Part shown: one piece after another, positions 26,613 through 38,543 of the stretch
Layout of the letters: each line of letters opens with the position of its first letter
How positions within the stretch are numbered: the first letter of the stretch is position 1
Assembly: GCA_963725505.1 (NCBI GenBank)
Contig: CAVRYN010000005.1
Location: 496,001-560,000 of the forward strand
Source: Udaeobacter sp963725505
GTDB lineage: Bacteria > Verrucomicrobiota > Verrucomicrobiia > Chthoniobacterales > UBA10450
Reading direction: 5' to 3'
Length of the DNA: 64,000 nt
The notes under the pieces: model-generated
Database searches by the model: none
What the model was told of the DNA's origin: nothing
The model's input: the letters and a program-made list of their open reading frames with translations, nothing else
Program-made: the position numbers and the translations under genes

Positions 26613-28007
26613 TTACGCGGTCAGCAATGCTGCTGCGCCCTCTTGAATCAGGGAGTCAAGCTTGTTCAAGTCAATCGGCTTTACCAGGTGATGCTGGAAT
26701 CCTGCCTCGTAGCTTTTACGGACGTCGTCTTCCATCCCGAAACCGGTGAGAGCAATTGCCAGAAGTGGCTGCGCGGGGTGGAGCTTCTGCATCAAATCGA
26801 TCCCAGTTCCATCCGGCAAAGCCAGATCGCTGATGAGCACGTCAAATTCTTCGTTCGTGCCGAGCTTGAGGGCAGATTGAAAATTGAGCGCCGATTGCAC
26901 GTGATAGCCGCGCCGCCGAAGCAAATTTGTAAGCGAGCGATTTGTATCTTCGTGATCCTCAACAAGGAGAATTCGCAGGGGCTGGCGTTCCGACAGCTTC
27001 GGTAAAGCCGCAGGGGCAATTTGCGCCGGCGCTTTTTCGCACGTGGGAAAAACCAGTGTGAACGTAGCGCCTTTATTTCGGCCCGCGCTTTGTGCTGTAA
27101 TCGTTCCCTTATGAGCTTGCACAAGGGTCTTGCTGATGGCCAGACCGAGACCCAACCCTCCCAATTGAGTGCGCCCGCCTTGTTCGAACGCGTCGAAAAT
27201 TTTCGGCATAGCTTCGGACTCGATCCCGAGGCCGGTATCAGCGATTTCAACACGCAGTTGTCCCTTGGAATCGTTGCTGGTGGTAATGATAATTTGCCCG
27301 TTCCTCGGAGTGAATTTAACCGCGTTATTGATCAGGTTCCAAAAGATCTGCTGCAGTCGCGCGGGGTCTGCTCGCATATGCACCTTTCGTGCGCCGAGGT
27401 TGAGGGCGCGCGCCAGATTCTTGCGATCGATTTCCGCCTGACAAATGTCGAGTGCGTTTTGCAGCAACGTGTGCGCATCAACGACTTCAAAATTTAGCTG
27501 TACCTTGCCTTGATCGATGCGCGTCAGATCAAGCAAGTCATCGATCAACCGCGCTTCCAGTTCGACGTTGCGCCTGATCATTTGCAGCGATTCGTGAATC
27601 TCCTTCGGCAGGTCCGGCTCGCTCTCCAGAGCGAGAGCAGAGGCGAGCACCGGCGTAAGCGGCGTCCGCAATTCGTGGCTCAGCATGGCAAGGAATTGAT
27701 CCTTCGCCAGATTCGAGCGTGCCTTGTCTTCGAGTTCCAGGTTCGTCTTCTGCAACTCCGCTGCGAGCGATTGCGATTGTTTGAGCAGGTTTTCTGTTCG
27801 AGTGCTCGCTTCGATTGTGTTAAGCACAATGCCGATGCTCTCGGTTAACTGATCCAGGAACGCCTGGTGCGCCGGACTGAAGCGCTCAACTGACGAAAGT
27901 TCCATGACCGCTTTTACCTGGCCTTCAAAAAGAATCGGGAGGACCACGATGTTCGTCGCATGAAACTCGCCCAGACCGGAACTGACTTTGGCATAGTTGT
28001 TCGGCAC
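26613..28007 (-). CDS. hybrid histidine kinase, C-terminal part (HisKA-HATPase-REC) after a frameshift
   Basis: This is the second half of the poly-HAMP kinase encoded just upstream. Sense in this frame reaches back to about 28086 (GESLVGQAALEKRRILLSD), so the Met at 28007 is only the first ATG, not the true start. It contains the end of a GAF domain, a coiled coil, HisKA with FLAMLSHELRTPLTP (phospho-His), HATPase_c with N, G1 and G2 boxes (IADTGLGIESEA, GLGLGLAISKTL), and a receiver domain with VEDHED and ISDLALPDG (phospho-Asp), lysine in LVKPID. No output DNA-binding domain is attached. A one-base deletion near the AAA at 28083-28085 separates it from the first half. Confidence 0.87.
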   Translation of the reverse strand: MPNNYAKVSSGLGEFHATNIVVLPILFEGQVKAVMELSSVERFSPAHQAFLDQLTESIGIVLNTIEASTRTENLLKQSQSLAAELQKTNLELEDKARSNLAKDQFLAMLSHELRTPLTPVLASALALESEPDLPKEIHESLQMIRRNVELEARLIDDLLDLTRIDQGKVQLNFEVVDAHTLLQNALDICQAEIDRKNLARALNLGARKVHMRADPARLQQIFWNLINNAVKFTPRNGQIIITTSNDSKGQLRVEIADTGLGIESEAMPKIFDAFEQGGRTQLGGLGLGLAISKTLVQAHKGTITAQSAGRNKGATFTLVFPTCEKAPAQIAPAALPKLSERQPLRILLVEDHEDTNRSLTNLLRRRGYHVQSALNFQSALKLGTNEEFDVLISDLALPDGTGIDLMQKLHPAQPLLAIALTGFGMEDDVRKSYEAGFQHHLVKPIDLNKLDSLIQEGAAALLTA

Positions 28008-28012
28008 ATCGC

Positions 28013-31291
<3,279 letters not shown>

Positions 31292-31560
31292 AAGAGCGGA
31301 TGCTTAGGAAGGCCGGCGTTTTTTCGCCGTCGCGAATTCGACGCGTAAGATAGGAATCGTCATATTCCAGCGCCGTAGAGTAATCGCTCTATCAATCGCA
31401 CCAGGACGCATTTTTCTTCAACAAACCGTTGCCGCCGGCTTTCGTCGCGAAAAAAAAGCGCTGGCGAAGAAATTTCTTGGATGAGAGCTACAAAACAGCG
31501 CAGCCGGTGAGCTTGGCGGCTCGCGAGGAAGAGCAAAAATAAGCAAAGGCGTTCTGCTGA

Positions 31561-32112
31561 CTAGGGTGCAGCAAATGTCGGCAAGCTACGTAAGCGGAAG
31601 CCGAAAATGATCGCCAGCACACCAAATATCACTGCGTACCACGCGATAATCCAGATAAGCGCCGCCGCGCCTGCTAGCGGATTCCACAAGAGGAGAGCTG
31701 CGAAGACGATTGAGGCCAAGCCCATAAGAATGAGAAACCATTCGCCTTTGATTTCCCGACGCATCTTGATTGCCAGCGCGATTTCTGTTGCACCAATCAT
31801 TAACGCCCAGGCCGCGATGTAAATAACCAGGGCCAGTGCGGTAATCCCGGGCGCATGGAACGTCAGGAAACCAATGATGATCCCGAGGATTCCGATGATC
31901 AGATTAAATCCCCAATCTGGGTCAGAACCACGGTGCCCGATCGCGCCTACAACCCGAAAAACACCGTCCACCAAAACCCAGGCTCCAAAGAACAGCACGA
32001 GTGTCGCGGCAGCCATAACGGGATGCGTAAACGCGATTACTCCGAAGACGATTGCGGCGATACCCCTTATCACCGGAACCCACCAATGACGTTTTAAGGT
32101 TTCGATTAGCAT
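31561..32112 (-). CDS. HdeD-family membrane protein
   Basis: Six-helix inner-membrane protein of the HdeD/DUF308 family, linked in E. coli to acid resistance at high cell density. The sequence opens with WWVPVIRGIAAIVFGVIAF, and each DUF308 pair has the G-x-x-x-I-x-G-x-x-x-F pattern (GILGIIIGFLTF). 183 residues, full length. The 269 bp between it and the poly-HAMP kinase holds no gene or repeat that I can name. Function in this organism unknown. Confidence 0.9.
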   Translation of the reverse strand: MLIETLKRHWWVPVIRGIAAIVFGVIAFTHPVMAAATLVLFFGAWVLVDGVFRVVGAIGHRGSDPDWGFNLIIGILGIIIGFLTFHAPGITALALVIYIAAWALMIGATEIALAIKMRREIKGEWFLILMGLASIVFAALLLWNPLAGAAALIWIIAWYAVIFGVLAIIFGFRLRSLPTFAAP

Positions 32113-32170
32113 GACTTCGTTTTAGGGGCCGGGCTTCACGGAGGCAAGCCCGATTTCGGTTGCGTTTGTG

Positions 32171-32226
32171 GTATGGACGGCGCGCTGCGGTCGCCGCGGC
32201 GACTCAACACAGCGCGTTGACCCTAC
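32171..32226. repeat. degenerate GTAG-type hairpin pair
   Basis: Read on the minus strand it opens GTAGGGTCAACGC-GCT-GTGTTGA, then a perfect GTCGCCGCGGCGAC palindrome, and closes with GCAGCGCGCCGTCCATAC, where CATAC replaces CTAC. Stems have several mismatches. It lies at the 3' side of the secreted protein gene. Confidence 0.5.
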
Positions 32227-32236
32227 CTACAGCAGA

Positions 32237-32986
32237 CTACAGTCCGCACCTTGTGCTGGCTTCTGAAATGCTCGACCGAGTCCGAAGCAGAGATGCTAAA
32301 TACGTGTCGACCAAAGGCGCGTTATTAATTCGCGCCAGATTTGCAGGCGTTTGAAGACGCGAAAAAATGGCGTACGCGATCTTGCTTCGCGGAACGCTCT
32401 TGTCGCCGTAGCCGGACGGAATGTTACTCGACCAGTAGCGGACGTATTGGCCGTCCGGCCGATTCTCTACACCGAGAAAAATTGTCGAGTGTCCATGTTC
32501 ATTTCTCCCCACCTGGCGCGACCAGAAAATTTTCATGAAATCGCCCGGTCTCGCCTGATCGAAGTTATCGAAGTTCTGGCCAAGCTGCAGCTCGTGAAAA
32601 AGACGCGCTGTGCCGGGTCCGTTGGCATTCCAGCGGCCCCAGACTCCCTCGCCATCGCGTTGATCCCGAATGATGAGCCGCTCCAGCGTGGAATAATCGA
32701 GATGAAGATCGCCTCGCGCGCGCAAAGCCTCGATTGTCCTGATGAACACCAGATACGTCGCGCCCGAGCAGAAACTTGGCCCCGACGGCAGAATGAAAAA
32801 TTTTCCGGATTCAAAATGCGCCGAAGATTGAAGGCGGATCTTTGCGAAATGCGAAACAGAATAGCGGCCGCCTTGCGGCATCTGTTTAATCTGCTCGAGA
32901 ATCACGCTATTGTAGTCTCCAGCGAACGACGCACACGGTGTGAGTCCGAGGATCGCAAGAAAAATCCAAGCCGCGCGTCTTTTCAC
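32237..32986 (-). CDS. exported protein with a likely papain-like (NlpC/CHAP-type) fold
   Basis: 249 residues from a GTG at 32986; a signal peptide follows (RRAAWIFLAILGLTPCASFA). The frame is open up to 33139, but that part falls in a GTCAT repeat and lacks sense. Two conserved-looking sites suggest a cysteine hydrolase: SGPSFCSGATYLVF (candidate nucleophile) and NEHGHSTIFLG (candidate histidine), in the order and spacing of NlpC/P60 or CHAP amidases. WGRWNANGPG and DGQYVRYWSSN are further ordered regions. I do not recognise the exact family. The start has no clear Shine-Dalgarno. Confidence 0.6.
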   Translation of the reverse strand: MKRRAAWIFLAILGLTPCASFAGDYNSVILEQIKQMPQGGRYSVSHFAKIRLQSSAHFESGKFFILPSGPSFCSGATYLVFIRTIEALRARGDLHLDYSTLERLIIRDQRDGEGVWGRWNANGPGTARLFHELQLGQNFDNFDQARPGDFMKIFWSRQVGRNEHGHSTIFLGVENRPDGQYVRYWSSNIPSGYGDKSVPRSKIAYAIFSRLQTPANLARINNAPLVDTYLASLLRTRSSISEASTRCGL

Positions 32987-33061
32987 GGCGGAACAAGTAA
33001 ACGCCAAACTGCGAACTGGCAATCGCGGCACGCTTCTTTTGATCCTCCAGCACGAATTTTC

Positions 33062-33137
33062 GTCATTCCAGGCGAAGTCGAGGATCCTCATTTTAAGAAG
33101 ACATAATGAGATGTCTTCGAGCAAGGCTCGACATGAC
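33062..33137. repeat. GTCAT...ATGAC inverted repeat, copy 2
   Basis: GTCATTCCAGGCGAAGTCGAGGAT pairs imperfectly with ATGTCTTCGAGCAAGGCTCGACATGAC. Very similar to copy 3 at 33978-34055, so dapF is flanked by two copies. It ends 31 nt before the dapF start. Confidence 0.75.
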
Positions 33138-33168
33138 AACGAGCACGGCTGCCGCTACAATCAGCAGC

Positions 33169-33972
33169 ATGCTGCGTTTCACGAAAATGAACGGCGCGGG
33201 GAACGATTTCATCCTGATCGATAACAGGGCAGGGGACATCCATCTTGATCGCAGCCAAATTGCGCATTTGTGCGATCGCCACCGCGGCATCGGCGCGGAC
33301 GGAATTTTGTTGCTCGAAAAAGCGGCGAACCATGCCGACTTTCGCATGCGCTACTTTAATGCTGACGGAGGAGAAGCAGAGATGTGCGGGAACGGCGCGC
33401 GCTGCTTTGCCCGTTTTGCAAACAAGGTTGCCGAAGCGGAGGAAAAAATTTCTTTTGAAACGCCAGCAGGCGTAATTTCAGCTGAGTTGGTGGATGACCT
33501 CGTCACGCTGCAGATGACCAAGCCAACTGATTTACGGCTAGATATCACGCTCCCGGTGGCGAATGAGAACAAAATTGTTCACTTTATCGACAGCGGCGTG
33601 CCGCACGTAGTCATTCCCGTTCCACAGATCAGCGATGTCGATGTGCGGAAAGAAGGTTCAGCCATTCGTTATCACAAAATGTTTTCGCCCAGGGGCGCGA
33701 ATGTGAATTTCATTGAGAAACGCGGACCGAAGAAAATCGCCATCCGCACCTATGAACGCGGCGTGGAAGACGAAACGCTGGCGTGCGGTACCGGGATTGT
33801 CGCAAGCGCGCTTATCTTTGCCGCTATCGAAAAGCTGAACGGACCGATCAGTGTAACTGCCCGCGGCGGAGACGAACTTCAAGTCGGCTTTGAGAAGAGC
33901 GATAATCAGTTTCACAAGGTCACGCTTACCGGCCCCGCGGAGTTTGTGTTCGAAGGGGCGGTCGAAATTTAG
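33169..33972 (+). CDS. dapF: diaminopimelate epimerase
   Basis: Interconverts LL- and meso-diaminopimelate for lysine and peptidoglycan. The two catalytic cysteines are in EMCGNGAR (Cys73) and LACGTGIVAS; the N-terminus FTKMNGAGNDFILID is typical. 267 residues from the ATG at 33169; the frame is open from 33106, but the extra 21 residues fall in a repeat. It is followed by dapA and dapB on the same strand with repeat-filled gaps. Confidence 0.96.
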   Translation: MLRFTKMNGAGNDFILIDNRAGDIHLDRSQIAHLCDRHRGIGADGILLLEKAANHADFRMRYFNADGGEAEMCGNGARCFARFANKVAEAEEKISFETPAGVISAELVDDLVTLQMTKPTDLRLDITLPVANENKIVHFIDSGVPHVVIPVPQISDVDVRKEGSAIRYHKMFSPRGANVNFIEKRGPKKIAIRTYERGVEDETLACGTGIVASALIFAAIEKLNGPISVTARGGDELQVGFEKSDNQFHKVTLTGPAEFVFEGAVEI

Positions 33973-33977
33973 CGAGC

Positions 33978-34055
33978 GTCATTCCGGGCGAAGGCGAGGA
34001 ATCTCTAATCGTAAAAGGAAATAGTGAGAGATGTCTCGACTTCGCTCGACATGAC
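33978..34055. repeat. GTCAT...ATGAC inverted repeat, copy 3
   Basis: GTCATTCCGGGCGAAGGCGAGG and GATGTCTCGACTTCGCTCGA plus CATGAC form an inverted pair. Starts 6 nt after the dapF stop. Confidence 0.75.
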
Positions 34056-34109
34056 AATTGAGTGAGCCCTTTTAACTTTGTAACCTTTGTAACGTTTTAG
34101 CCTCTTCCA

Positions 34110-34988
34110 ATGTTTCGCGGCACTTTCACGGCACTGGTCACGCCATTTGGCAATGGCGGCATTGACGATTCGGCTTTCAAAAAACTGCTCGAAACACAAA
34201 TCGCCGCAGGCATCACTGGAGTCGTCGCGATCGGAACCACCGGTGAATCGCCGACACTTTCGCACGACGAACGCGAACAGGTAATTCGGCTGTCGGTTGC
34301 AACTGCGAATAAACGTTGCCTTGTTCTTGCGGGAACAGGTTCAAACGCCACGCAACATGCCGTGTCCGACACGATAATGGCCGAGAAACTCGGCGTCGAT
34401 GGTGCGCTGCTCGTCGCGCCGTATTACAATAAGCCAAGCCAGGAAGGGCTGTTTCGTCATTTCAAAGCTATTGCCGGCGCCACATCGCTGCCAATCATGC
34501 TCTACAACATTCCCGGCCGCTGCAGTGTGGACATCTTGCCGGAAACCGTGGTGCGTTTGGCAAAGGAATGCCGCAACGTTGTCTCGATCAAAGAAGCGAG
34601 CGGCAGCGTGGAACGCGTCAGCGATCTGCGTCGGCGTTTGCCAGAATCGTTTACAATTTTGAGCGGGGACGACTCGCTCACGCTGCCGTTCATGGCCGTA
34701 GGCGCAGCCGGCGTGGTAAGCGTGGCCTCAAATCTGTTCCCCTCTGAAGTTTGTGCGCTGGTCCGCGCCTGTGAATCAGGCGATTTGAAGTCAGCGGCAA
34801 AACTGCATCGGAAATTGTTGCCGTTGTTTAAGGATTTGTTCATCGAGCCAAACCCGGTTCCCGTGAAGACGGCGCTCGGGTGGCGGGGCGCGATGTCAGG
34901 CGAAGTTCGCTTGCCGTTGTGCGAGATGAGCGAAGCGAATCAGGACCGCTTGCGCAAAACGCTCGAAGAGTTCGACGCGAGCGACTGA
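34110..34988 (+). CDS. dapA: 4-hydroxy-tetrahydrodipicolinate synthase
   Basis: Condenses pyruvate with aspartate semialdehyde, the first committed step of the DAP pathway. The Schiff-base lysine is Lys161 in VVSIKEASG, Tyr132 in MLYNIPGR is the proton relay, and GTTGESPTLS binds the carboxylate. 292 residues, normal. The ATG is chosen at MFRGTFTALVTPF. Confidence 0.97.
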   Translation: MFRGTFTALVTPFGNGGIDDSAFKKLLETQIAAGITGVVAIGTTGESPTLSHDEREQVIRLSVATANKRCLVLAGTGSNATQHAVSDTIMAEKLGVDGALLVAPYYNKPSQEGLFRHFKAIAGATSLPIMLYNIPGRCSVDILPETVVRLAKECRNVVSIKEASGSVERVSDLRRRLPESFTILSGDDSLTLPFMAVGAAGVVSVASNLFPSEVCALVRACESGDLKSAAKLHRKLLPLFKDLFIEPNPVPVKTALGWRGAMSGEVRLPLCEMSEANQDRLRKTLEEFDASD

Positions 34989-35000
34989 GTTTGCGCGGCT

Positions 35001-35081
35001 GTAGTGTGCGCTGTCCTCAGCCCACAATGTCCGACGTTCAGGGCGCGGCGCGCGAAGTCCGCTGAGGACAGCGGACGCTAC
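35001..35081. repeat. GTAG/CTAC inverted hairpin pair between dapA and dapB
   Basis: GTAG, TGTGCGCTG-TCCT-CAGCCCACA (one mismatch), a GC-rich middle, then GTCCGCTG-AGGA-CAGCGGAC, G, CTAC. Loops TCCT and AGGA are complementary. Four-nt loops make this a variant. Confidence 0.75.
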
Positions 35082-35104
35082 AGCGTATAAGATCAGGGCC
35101 AGCT

Positions 35105-35794
35105 ATGAAGAAAACTCCTGTGCATGTGCTGCTCGTCGGCGCGGCGGGGCGCATGGGAAAGGCTGTTCTCGATCTCGCAGCGGCCGATCCGAAAATCGAC
35201 ATTGTCGCGCAATGCGATCTAGGCGATCCGATTGAGCCAGCCATGAAAAATTGCGATGTGATCATCGATTTCAGTCACTCTGATGCCATTGATGAAGTCT
35301 GCCGCGCCGCCTTGCAGCGCGGTAAATCGTTGGTCGTCGGGACGACTGGCCATTCTCAGGAGCAACGCAGAATGATTCAAGAAGCCGCGCAATCTTTGCC
35401 GATTGTATTTGCGTCCAATTTCAGTGTTGGAGTCAATGTGCTTTTCTGGCTGACGCGCAAAGCTGCCGAGTTGCTCGGGCGGGATTTCGATCCGGAGATC
35501 GTCGAAACGCATCACAAAATGAAAAAGGATGCGCCCAGCGGCACGGCCAAAACTCTCGCTGAGATTTTGAAAGCGGAGCAAAAAAATCAGAACGAAATAC
35601 CAATTCAATCAATTCGCGAAGGCGAAGTAGTCGGCGAGCACACAGTAATTTTCAGCGGACCTGGCGAGCGCCTCGAGCTCACGCATCGGGCAGCGAGTCG
35701 CGAAATTTTTGCTCGAGGAGCGTTGCGCGCAGCGAAGTGGATTGTGGGAAGACCGCCGGGGCTGTACTCCATGCAAGATGTGCTGGGGCTATAG
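35105..35794 (+). CDS. dapB: 4-hydroxy-tetrahydrodipicolinate reductase
   Basis: NAD(P)H-dependent reductase making tetrahydrodipicolinate. The dinucleotide fold has LLVGAAGRMGKAV, the substrate region has ETHHKMKKDAPSGTA, and VVGTTGHS is the hinge motif. 229 residues is at the short end of the family (about 230-270). Located between repeat pairs; dapA precedes it and folK follows. Confidence 0.96.
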   Translation: MKKTPVHVLLVGAAGRMGKAVLDLAAADPKIDIVAQCDLGDPIEPAMKNCDVIIDFSHSDAIDEVCRAALQRGKSLVVGTTGHSQEQRRMIQEAAQSLPIVFASNFSVGVNVLFWLTRKAAELLGRDFDPEIVETHHKMKKDAPSGTAKTLAEILKAEQKNQNEIPIQSIREGEVVGEHTVIFSGPGERLELTHRAASREIFARGALRAAKWIVGRPPGLYSMQDVLGL

Positions 35795-35798
35795 ATCT

Positions 35799-35847
35799 GT
35801 AGCCGGGGTCGGCGACCCCGGCGGCCGCGATCACCGATCGCGGCTAC
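35799..35847. repeat. GTAG/CTAC inverted hairpin pair between dapB and folK
   Basis: GTAG, CCGGGGTC-GGC-GACCCCGG, CGG, CCGCGATC-ACC-GATCGCGG, CTAC: two perfect 8-bp stems with 3-nt loops. It starts 4 nt after the dapB stop and ends 1 nt before the first folK ATG, so the whole intergenic region is repeat. Confidence 0.88.
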
Positions 35848-35848
35848 A

Positions 35849-36352
35849 ATGATGAGAACGGCAGTCGCGCTTGGATCGAATCTCGGCGATCGGCTAGCCA
35901 ATTTGGGCGCCGCAAGAAAGGCGATTCTTGACCTCTTAAACGTGAAACCGCCGATTCTTTCCTCGCCAATTTACGAAACCGACCCGGTCGATTGCGAACC
36001 GGGGGCGAACAAATTTTTAAACGCAGTCATTGAATTTGAGTACAAAGGCGATCCCGCGAGTTTGCTCGAGCAACTCATTGGAATTGAGAGAACGTTAGGG
36101 CGCCAGCGCGGTCACCCAAAAAATGTTTCGCGAACCATCGACATCGACCTGCTCTACTGCGCCGACCGCAACATTGAGGACGAGCGATTGCAACTGCCCC
36201 ATCCGCGGATGCACTTGAGAAAGTTCGTTCTTCAACCGCTAGCTGATATCCGGCCAAACTTGATTTTGCCTGGCCAGAAAAAAACTACCAGCGAGTCGCT
36301 CGCGGAACTTAAAGAATCCGGTGAGGTGGTTCGCTTCGCGGAGGAGTGGTAA
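35849..36352 (+). CDS. folK: 2-amino-4-hydroxy-6-hydroxymethyldihydropteridine pyrophosphokinase
   Basis: Transfers pyrophosphate to the pterin in folate synthesis. VALGSNLGDR is the N-terminal signature, with YETDPVDC, the ATP/Mg site in SRTIDIDLLYC and the PHPRMHLRKFVL signature near the end. 167 residues. Two adjacent ATGs (35849, 35852) are available; neither has a Shine-Dalgarno because the upstream sequence is a hairpin repeat. folB and folP are not nearby. Confidence 0.94.
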   Translation: MMRTAVALGSNLGDRLANLGAARKAILDLLNVKPPILSSPIYETDPVDCEPGANKFLNAVIEFEYKGDPASLLEQLIGIERTLGRQRGHPKNVSRTIDIDLLYCADRNIEDERLQLPHPRMHLRKFVLQPLADIRPNLILPGQKKTTSESLAELKESGEVVRFAEEW

Positions 36353-36371
36353 GCGTGAGGGAGATCCGAAG

Positions 36372-36393
36372 GCGGCGCTGCTGCGCCGCTTTT
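36372..36393 (+). terminator. Rho-independent-type terminator after folK
   Basis: GCGGCGC-TGCT-GCGCCGC followed by TTTT, 20 nt past the folK stop. A perfect 7-bp GC stem with a short T-tract; plausible end of the dapF-dapA-dapB-folK transcript. Confidence 0.6.
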
Positions 36394-36442
36394 GTCACAG
36401 CTTGCGTTCTCAAAACAGCGGCTGATCTTCCGAGCAAGCGCG

Positions 36443-37198
36443 ATGAAAGATTTTCGCCAAATGAAGCAACGCGGTGAGAAAATCACCGCGCTGACAGCCT
36501 ACGATTATCCCACGGCGCGTTTACTCGATGAGAGCGGCATCGACGTCATCCTCGTGGGCGACTCGTTAGGCATGGTGGTGCTTGGTTACCAGGATACCAC
36601 TCGTGTGACGCTGGAAGAGATGTTGCATCACACGCGCGCGGCGGCCCGCGGGGTAAAACAGGCACTGCTCGTAGCCGATATGCCGATTGACACCTACGAC
36701 ACTGCGGAGCAGGCGGTGGCGACTGCCAGGAAATTTGTCGATGCCGGCGCGCAAGCGGTGAAGCTCGAAGGCGGCGCGAGTCACGTTGCACAGATTGAAG
36801 CAATCACACAAGCCGGCGTTCCGTTTATGGCGCACATCGGCATGCTACCCCAAAGTGTGCGCGAGGAAGGTGGCTATAGAATCAAGGGCCGAACGCAATC
36901 GGAGGCCGAAGCGCTGCTTGCCGACGCGCGCGCAGTAGAAAAAGCCGGCGCATTTTCCGTGGTGCTGGAGATTGTGCTTGCCGATGTTGCGAAGCAAATC
37001 ACAAATGCGATCGGGATCCCAACTATTGGCATCGGTTCAGGCGAGCATTGCGACGGACAAATCCTGGTCACGCACGATTTGATCGGCCTGTTTCCCTGGT
37101 TTACGCCGAAGTTTGTTTCGCCGGAGGCGCGTGTGGGGGAGGAAATCCGTAACGCGGCGCGCGCCTTTATCGAGCGTACACGCGCTGGTGGAGCATAG
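36443..37198 (+). CDS. panB: 3-methyl-2-oxobutanoate hydroxymethyltransferase
   Basis: First step of pantothenate synthesis, using methylene-THF. GDSLGMVVLGY is the metal and substrate motif; VKLEGG and AHIGMLPQS follow; IGIGSGEHCDGQILVTHDLIG is near the C-terminus. 251 residues from the ATG at 36443 (MKDFRQMKQRGEKITALTAYD); the open frame reaches 36392 but the extra residues are not family-like. The stop codon lies inside a long palindrome. Confidence 0.95.
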   Translation: MKDFRQMKQRGEKITALTAYDYPTARLLDESGIDVILVGDSLGMVVLGYQDTTRVTLEEMLHHTRAAARGVKQALLVADMPIDTYDTAEQAVATARKFVDAGAQAVKLEGGASHVAQIEAITQAGVPFMAHIGMLPQSVREEGGYRIKGRTQSEAEALLADARAVEKAGAFSVVLEIVLADVAKQITNAIGIPTIGIGSGEHCDGQILVTHDLIGLFPWFTPKFVSPEARVGEEIRNAARAFIERTRAGGA

Positions 37199-37286
37199 GC
37201 CTGCGGCCTGTGCGCCCAGCGGGTTTGAAACCCGCTGCCCCAGCCAACAGACAACATGTCGGCTGGGCGCAGGCCGAATGCCTATG
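37194..37286. repeat. nested cruciform repeat overlapping the panB stop
   Basis: CATAGGC at 37194 pairs with GCCTATG at the end; inside, CCAGCC pairs with GGCTGG and an inner hairpin AGCGGGTTT-GAA-ACCCGCT stands near the left side. The whole 93 bp can fold as a three-way structure. The outer arm contains the TAG stop of panB. Confidence 0.65.
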
Positions 37287-37342
37287 TTCCGACGCGACCT
37301 GACCATAGCTGGCGAGTCGAAATATGATATGTTGCCAGCCAC

Positions 37343-38392
37343 ATGAGAGTCTCTGAATTCGAGGACTTCGACACGTTCGAGACCGAGGGTCTGCTGACGG
37401 GCAGCAAAGAACGCAGCTGGCTCTGGTTTGGATTGATTGTTTCGCTGGCAATACACTTTGGGCTCTGCGCTTATTTTTATCGGACGCGTTTTCAGTCTGC
37501 GGAAACGGCGTTCGTTCCAAACGAGCAGACGCCCACGTTCAAGGTCAGAAGCATCACTGAATCGAATCTCGACAAGAGTAGCGTCGATCAAACAAATCCG
37601 GCAGCGAAACCGAATCCTGACAATACCGATGTGCAATTGCCGGACGAAAAGAAATCGTTCGACAAATTATTGCAGGACATTCAAGCAAGCGCAGCGCTCC
37701 CGGACGACATGCGTGATGTTTTACCCGATCAACCGAAAGTGGAACAACCGGAAGTCAATTCCGTGCTGAATGAAATCGAACGCTCCACGGCACAGACTTC
37801 CGCAAATGACCCAAACGCGTTGCACGAACAATCTTTGCTCAACAATAGCTCGACATCCGGCCGTCCACAGCCCGCTCTGAGCGGAACCGAGCTTGCCACG
37901 AGTACGACGATCAAACGGCCGAACACGTTTACGAGTAAACTGCCCGGCGATAGCGCGGGCCCCAATAAAGGTCGCGCTCCCGGCTTTAGCGATTTGGATC
38001 AGTTGCTGGCGCAAAAGGGTCCGCTCGGGTCAGGCACAAAATTGCGTCTGCCGGATGATCAGCTTTTCGAGTACGACAGCGACGTGTTGCAAGGAAGCGC
38101 GATCACTCAACTGCAAAAGCTGGGCACTCTCATCCAGCGCAACCCGAAAGCGACTTTTACCGTGGAAGGCTATACGGATTCGTTCGGTACCTTCGAATAT
38201 AATCTCGATCTGAGCCAGCGCCGGGCCGACAGCGTGAAGCGATACCTTGTCGAAGCGATGCGCATTAACCCGGCGCAAATCGTAACGCATGGTTACGGCC
38301 CAGCAAAATTCCGCGCGTCACCAAGCGGCTCGATTGAAGAGCAAAGCCCCAATCGCCGTGTGGAAGTCGTGGTGCACACGAGCGAAGGGTAA
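37343..38392 (+). CDS. OmpA-domain protein with N-terminal membrane anchor
   Basis: Inner-membrane-anchored protein that probably binds peptidoglycan. One membrane helix at about residues 30-48 (WFGLIVSLAIHFGLCAYFY) is followed by about 170 residues of Ser/Asn/Pro-rich linker; the last 110 residues are an OmpA-like domain (FEYDSDVL, VEGYTDSFGTFEYN, LSQRRADSVKRYL, SPNRRVEVVV) with the Asp and Arg that bind diaminopimelate. 349 residues. The TonB/TolA-like layout (anchor, linker, periplasmic domain) suggests envelope spanning. It stands alone between repeats. Confidence 0.85.
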   Translation: MRVSEFEDFDTFETEGLLTGSKERSWLWFGLIVSLAIHFGLCAYFYRTRFQSAETAFVPNEQTPTFKVRSITESNLDKSSVDQTNPAAKPNPDNTDVQLPDEKKSFDKLLQDIQASAALPDDMRDVLPDQPKVEQPEVNSVLNEIERSTAQTSANDPNALHEQSLLNNSSTSGRPQPALSGTELATSTTIKRPNTFTSKLPGDSAGPNKGRAPGFSDLDQLLAQKGPLGSGTKLRLPDDQLFEYDSDVLQGSAITQLQKLGTLIQRNPKATFTVEGYTDSFGTFEYNLDLSQRRADSVKRYLVEAMRINPAQIVTHGYGPAKFRASPSGSIEEQSPNRRVEVVVHTSEG

Positions 38393-38418
38393 TTACCAAT
38401 TTCGATTTCGGCGAAATT

Positions 38419-38537
38419 GTAGGGCGTCCTATGTCAGGCGCCGTGATCAATAGCGGAAATCCGTCGTAGCCACGGCCCTGTGGGCCGTCGGTGCCAAAGC
38501 GGCTTCAAAGGAGAACCGCCCACAGGGCGGTGGCTAC
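38419..38537. repeat. GTAG-hairpin repeats after the OmpA-like gene
   Basis: A single degenerate unit (GTAG at 38419, GGCGTCCTATGTCAGGCGCC) is followed by a full pair at 38466-38537: GTAG, CCACGGCCC-TGT-GGGCCGTCG, a middle, then ACCGCCC-ACA-GGGCGGT, GG, CTAC. The TGT and ACA loops are complementary. Confidence 0.8.
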
Positions 38538-38543
38538 AGGGCC

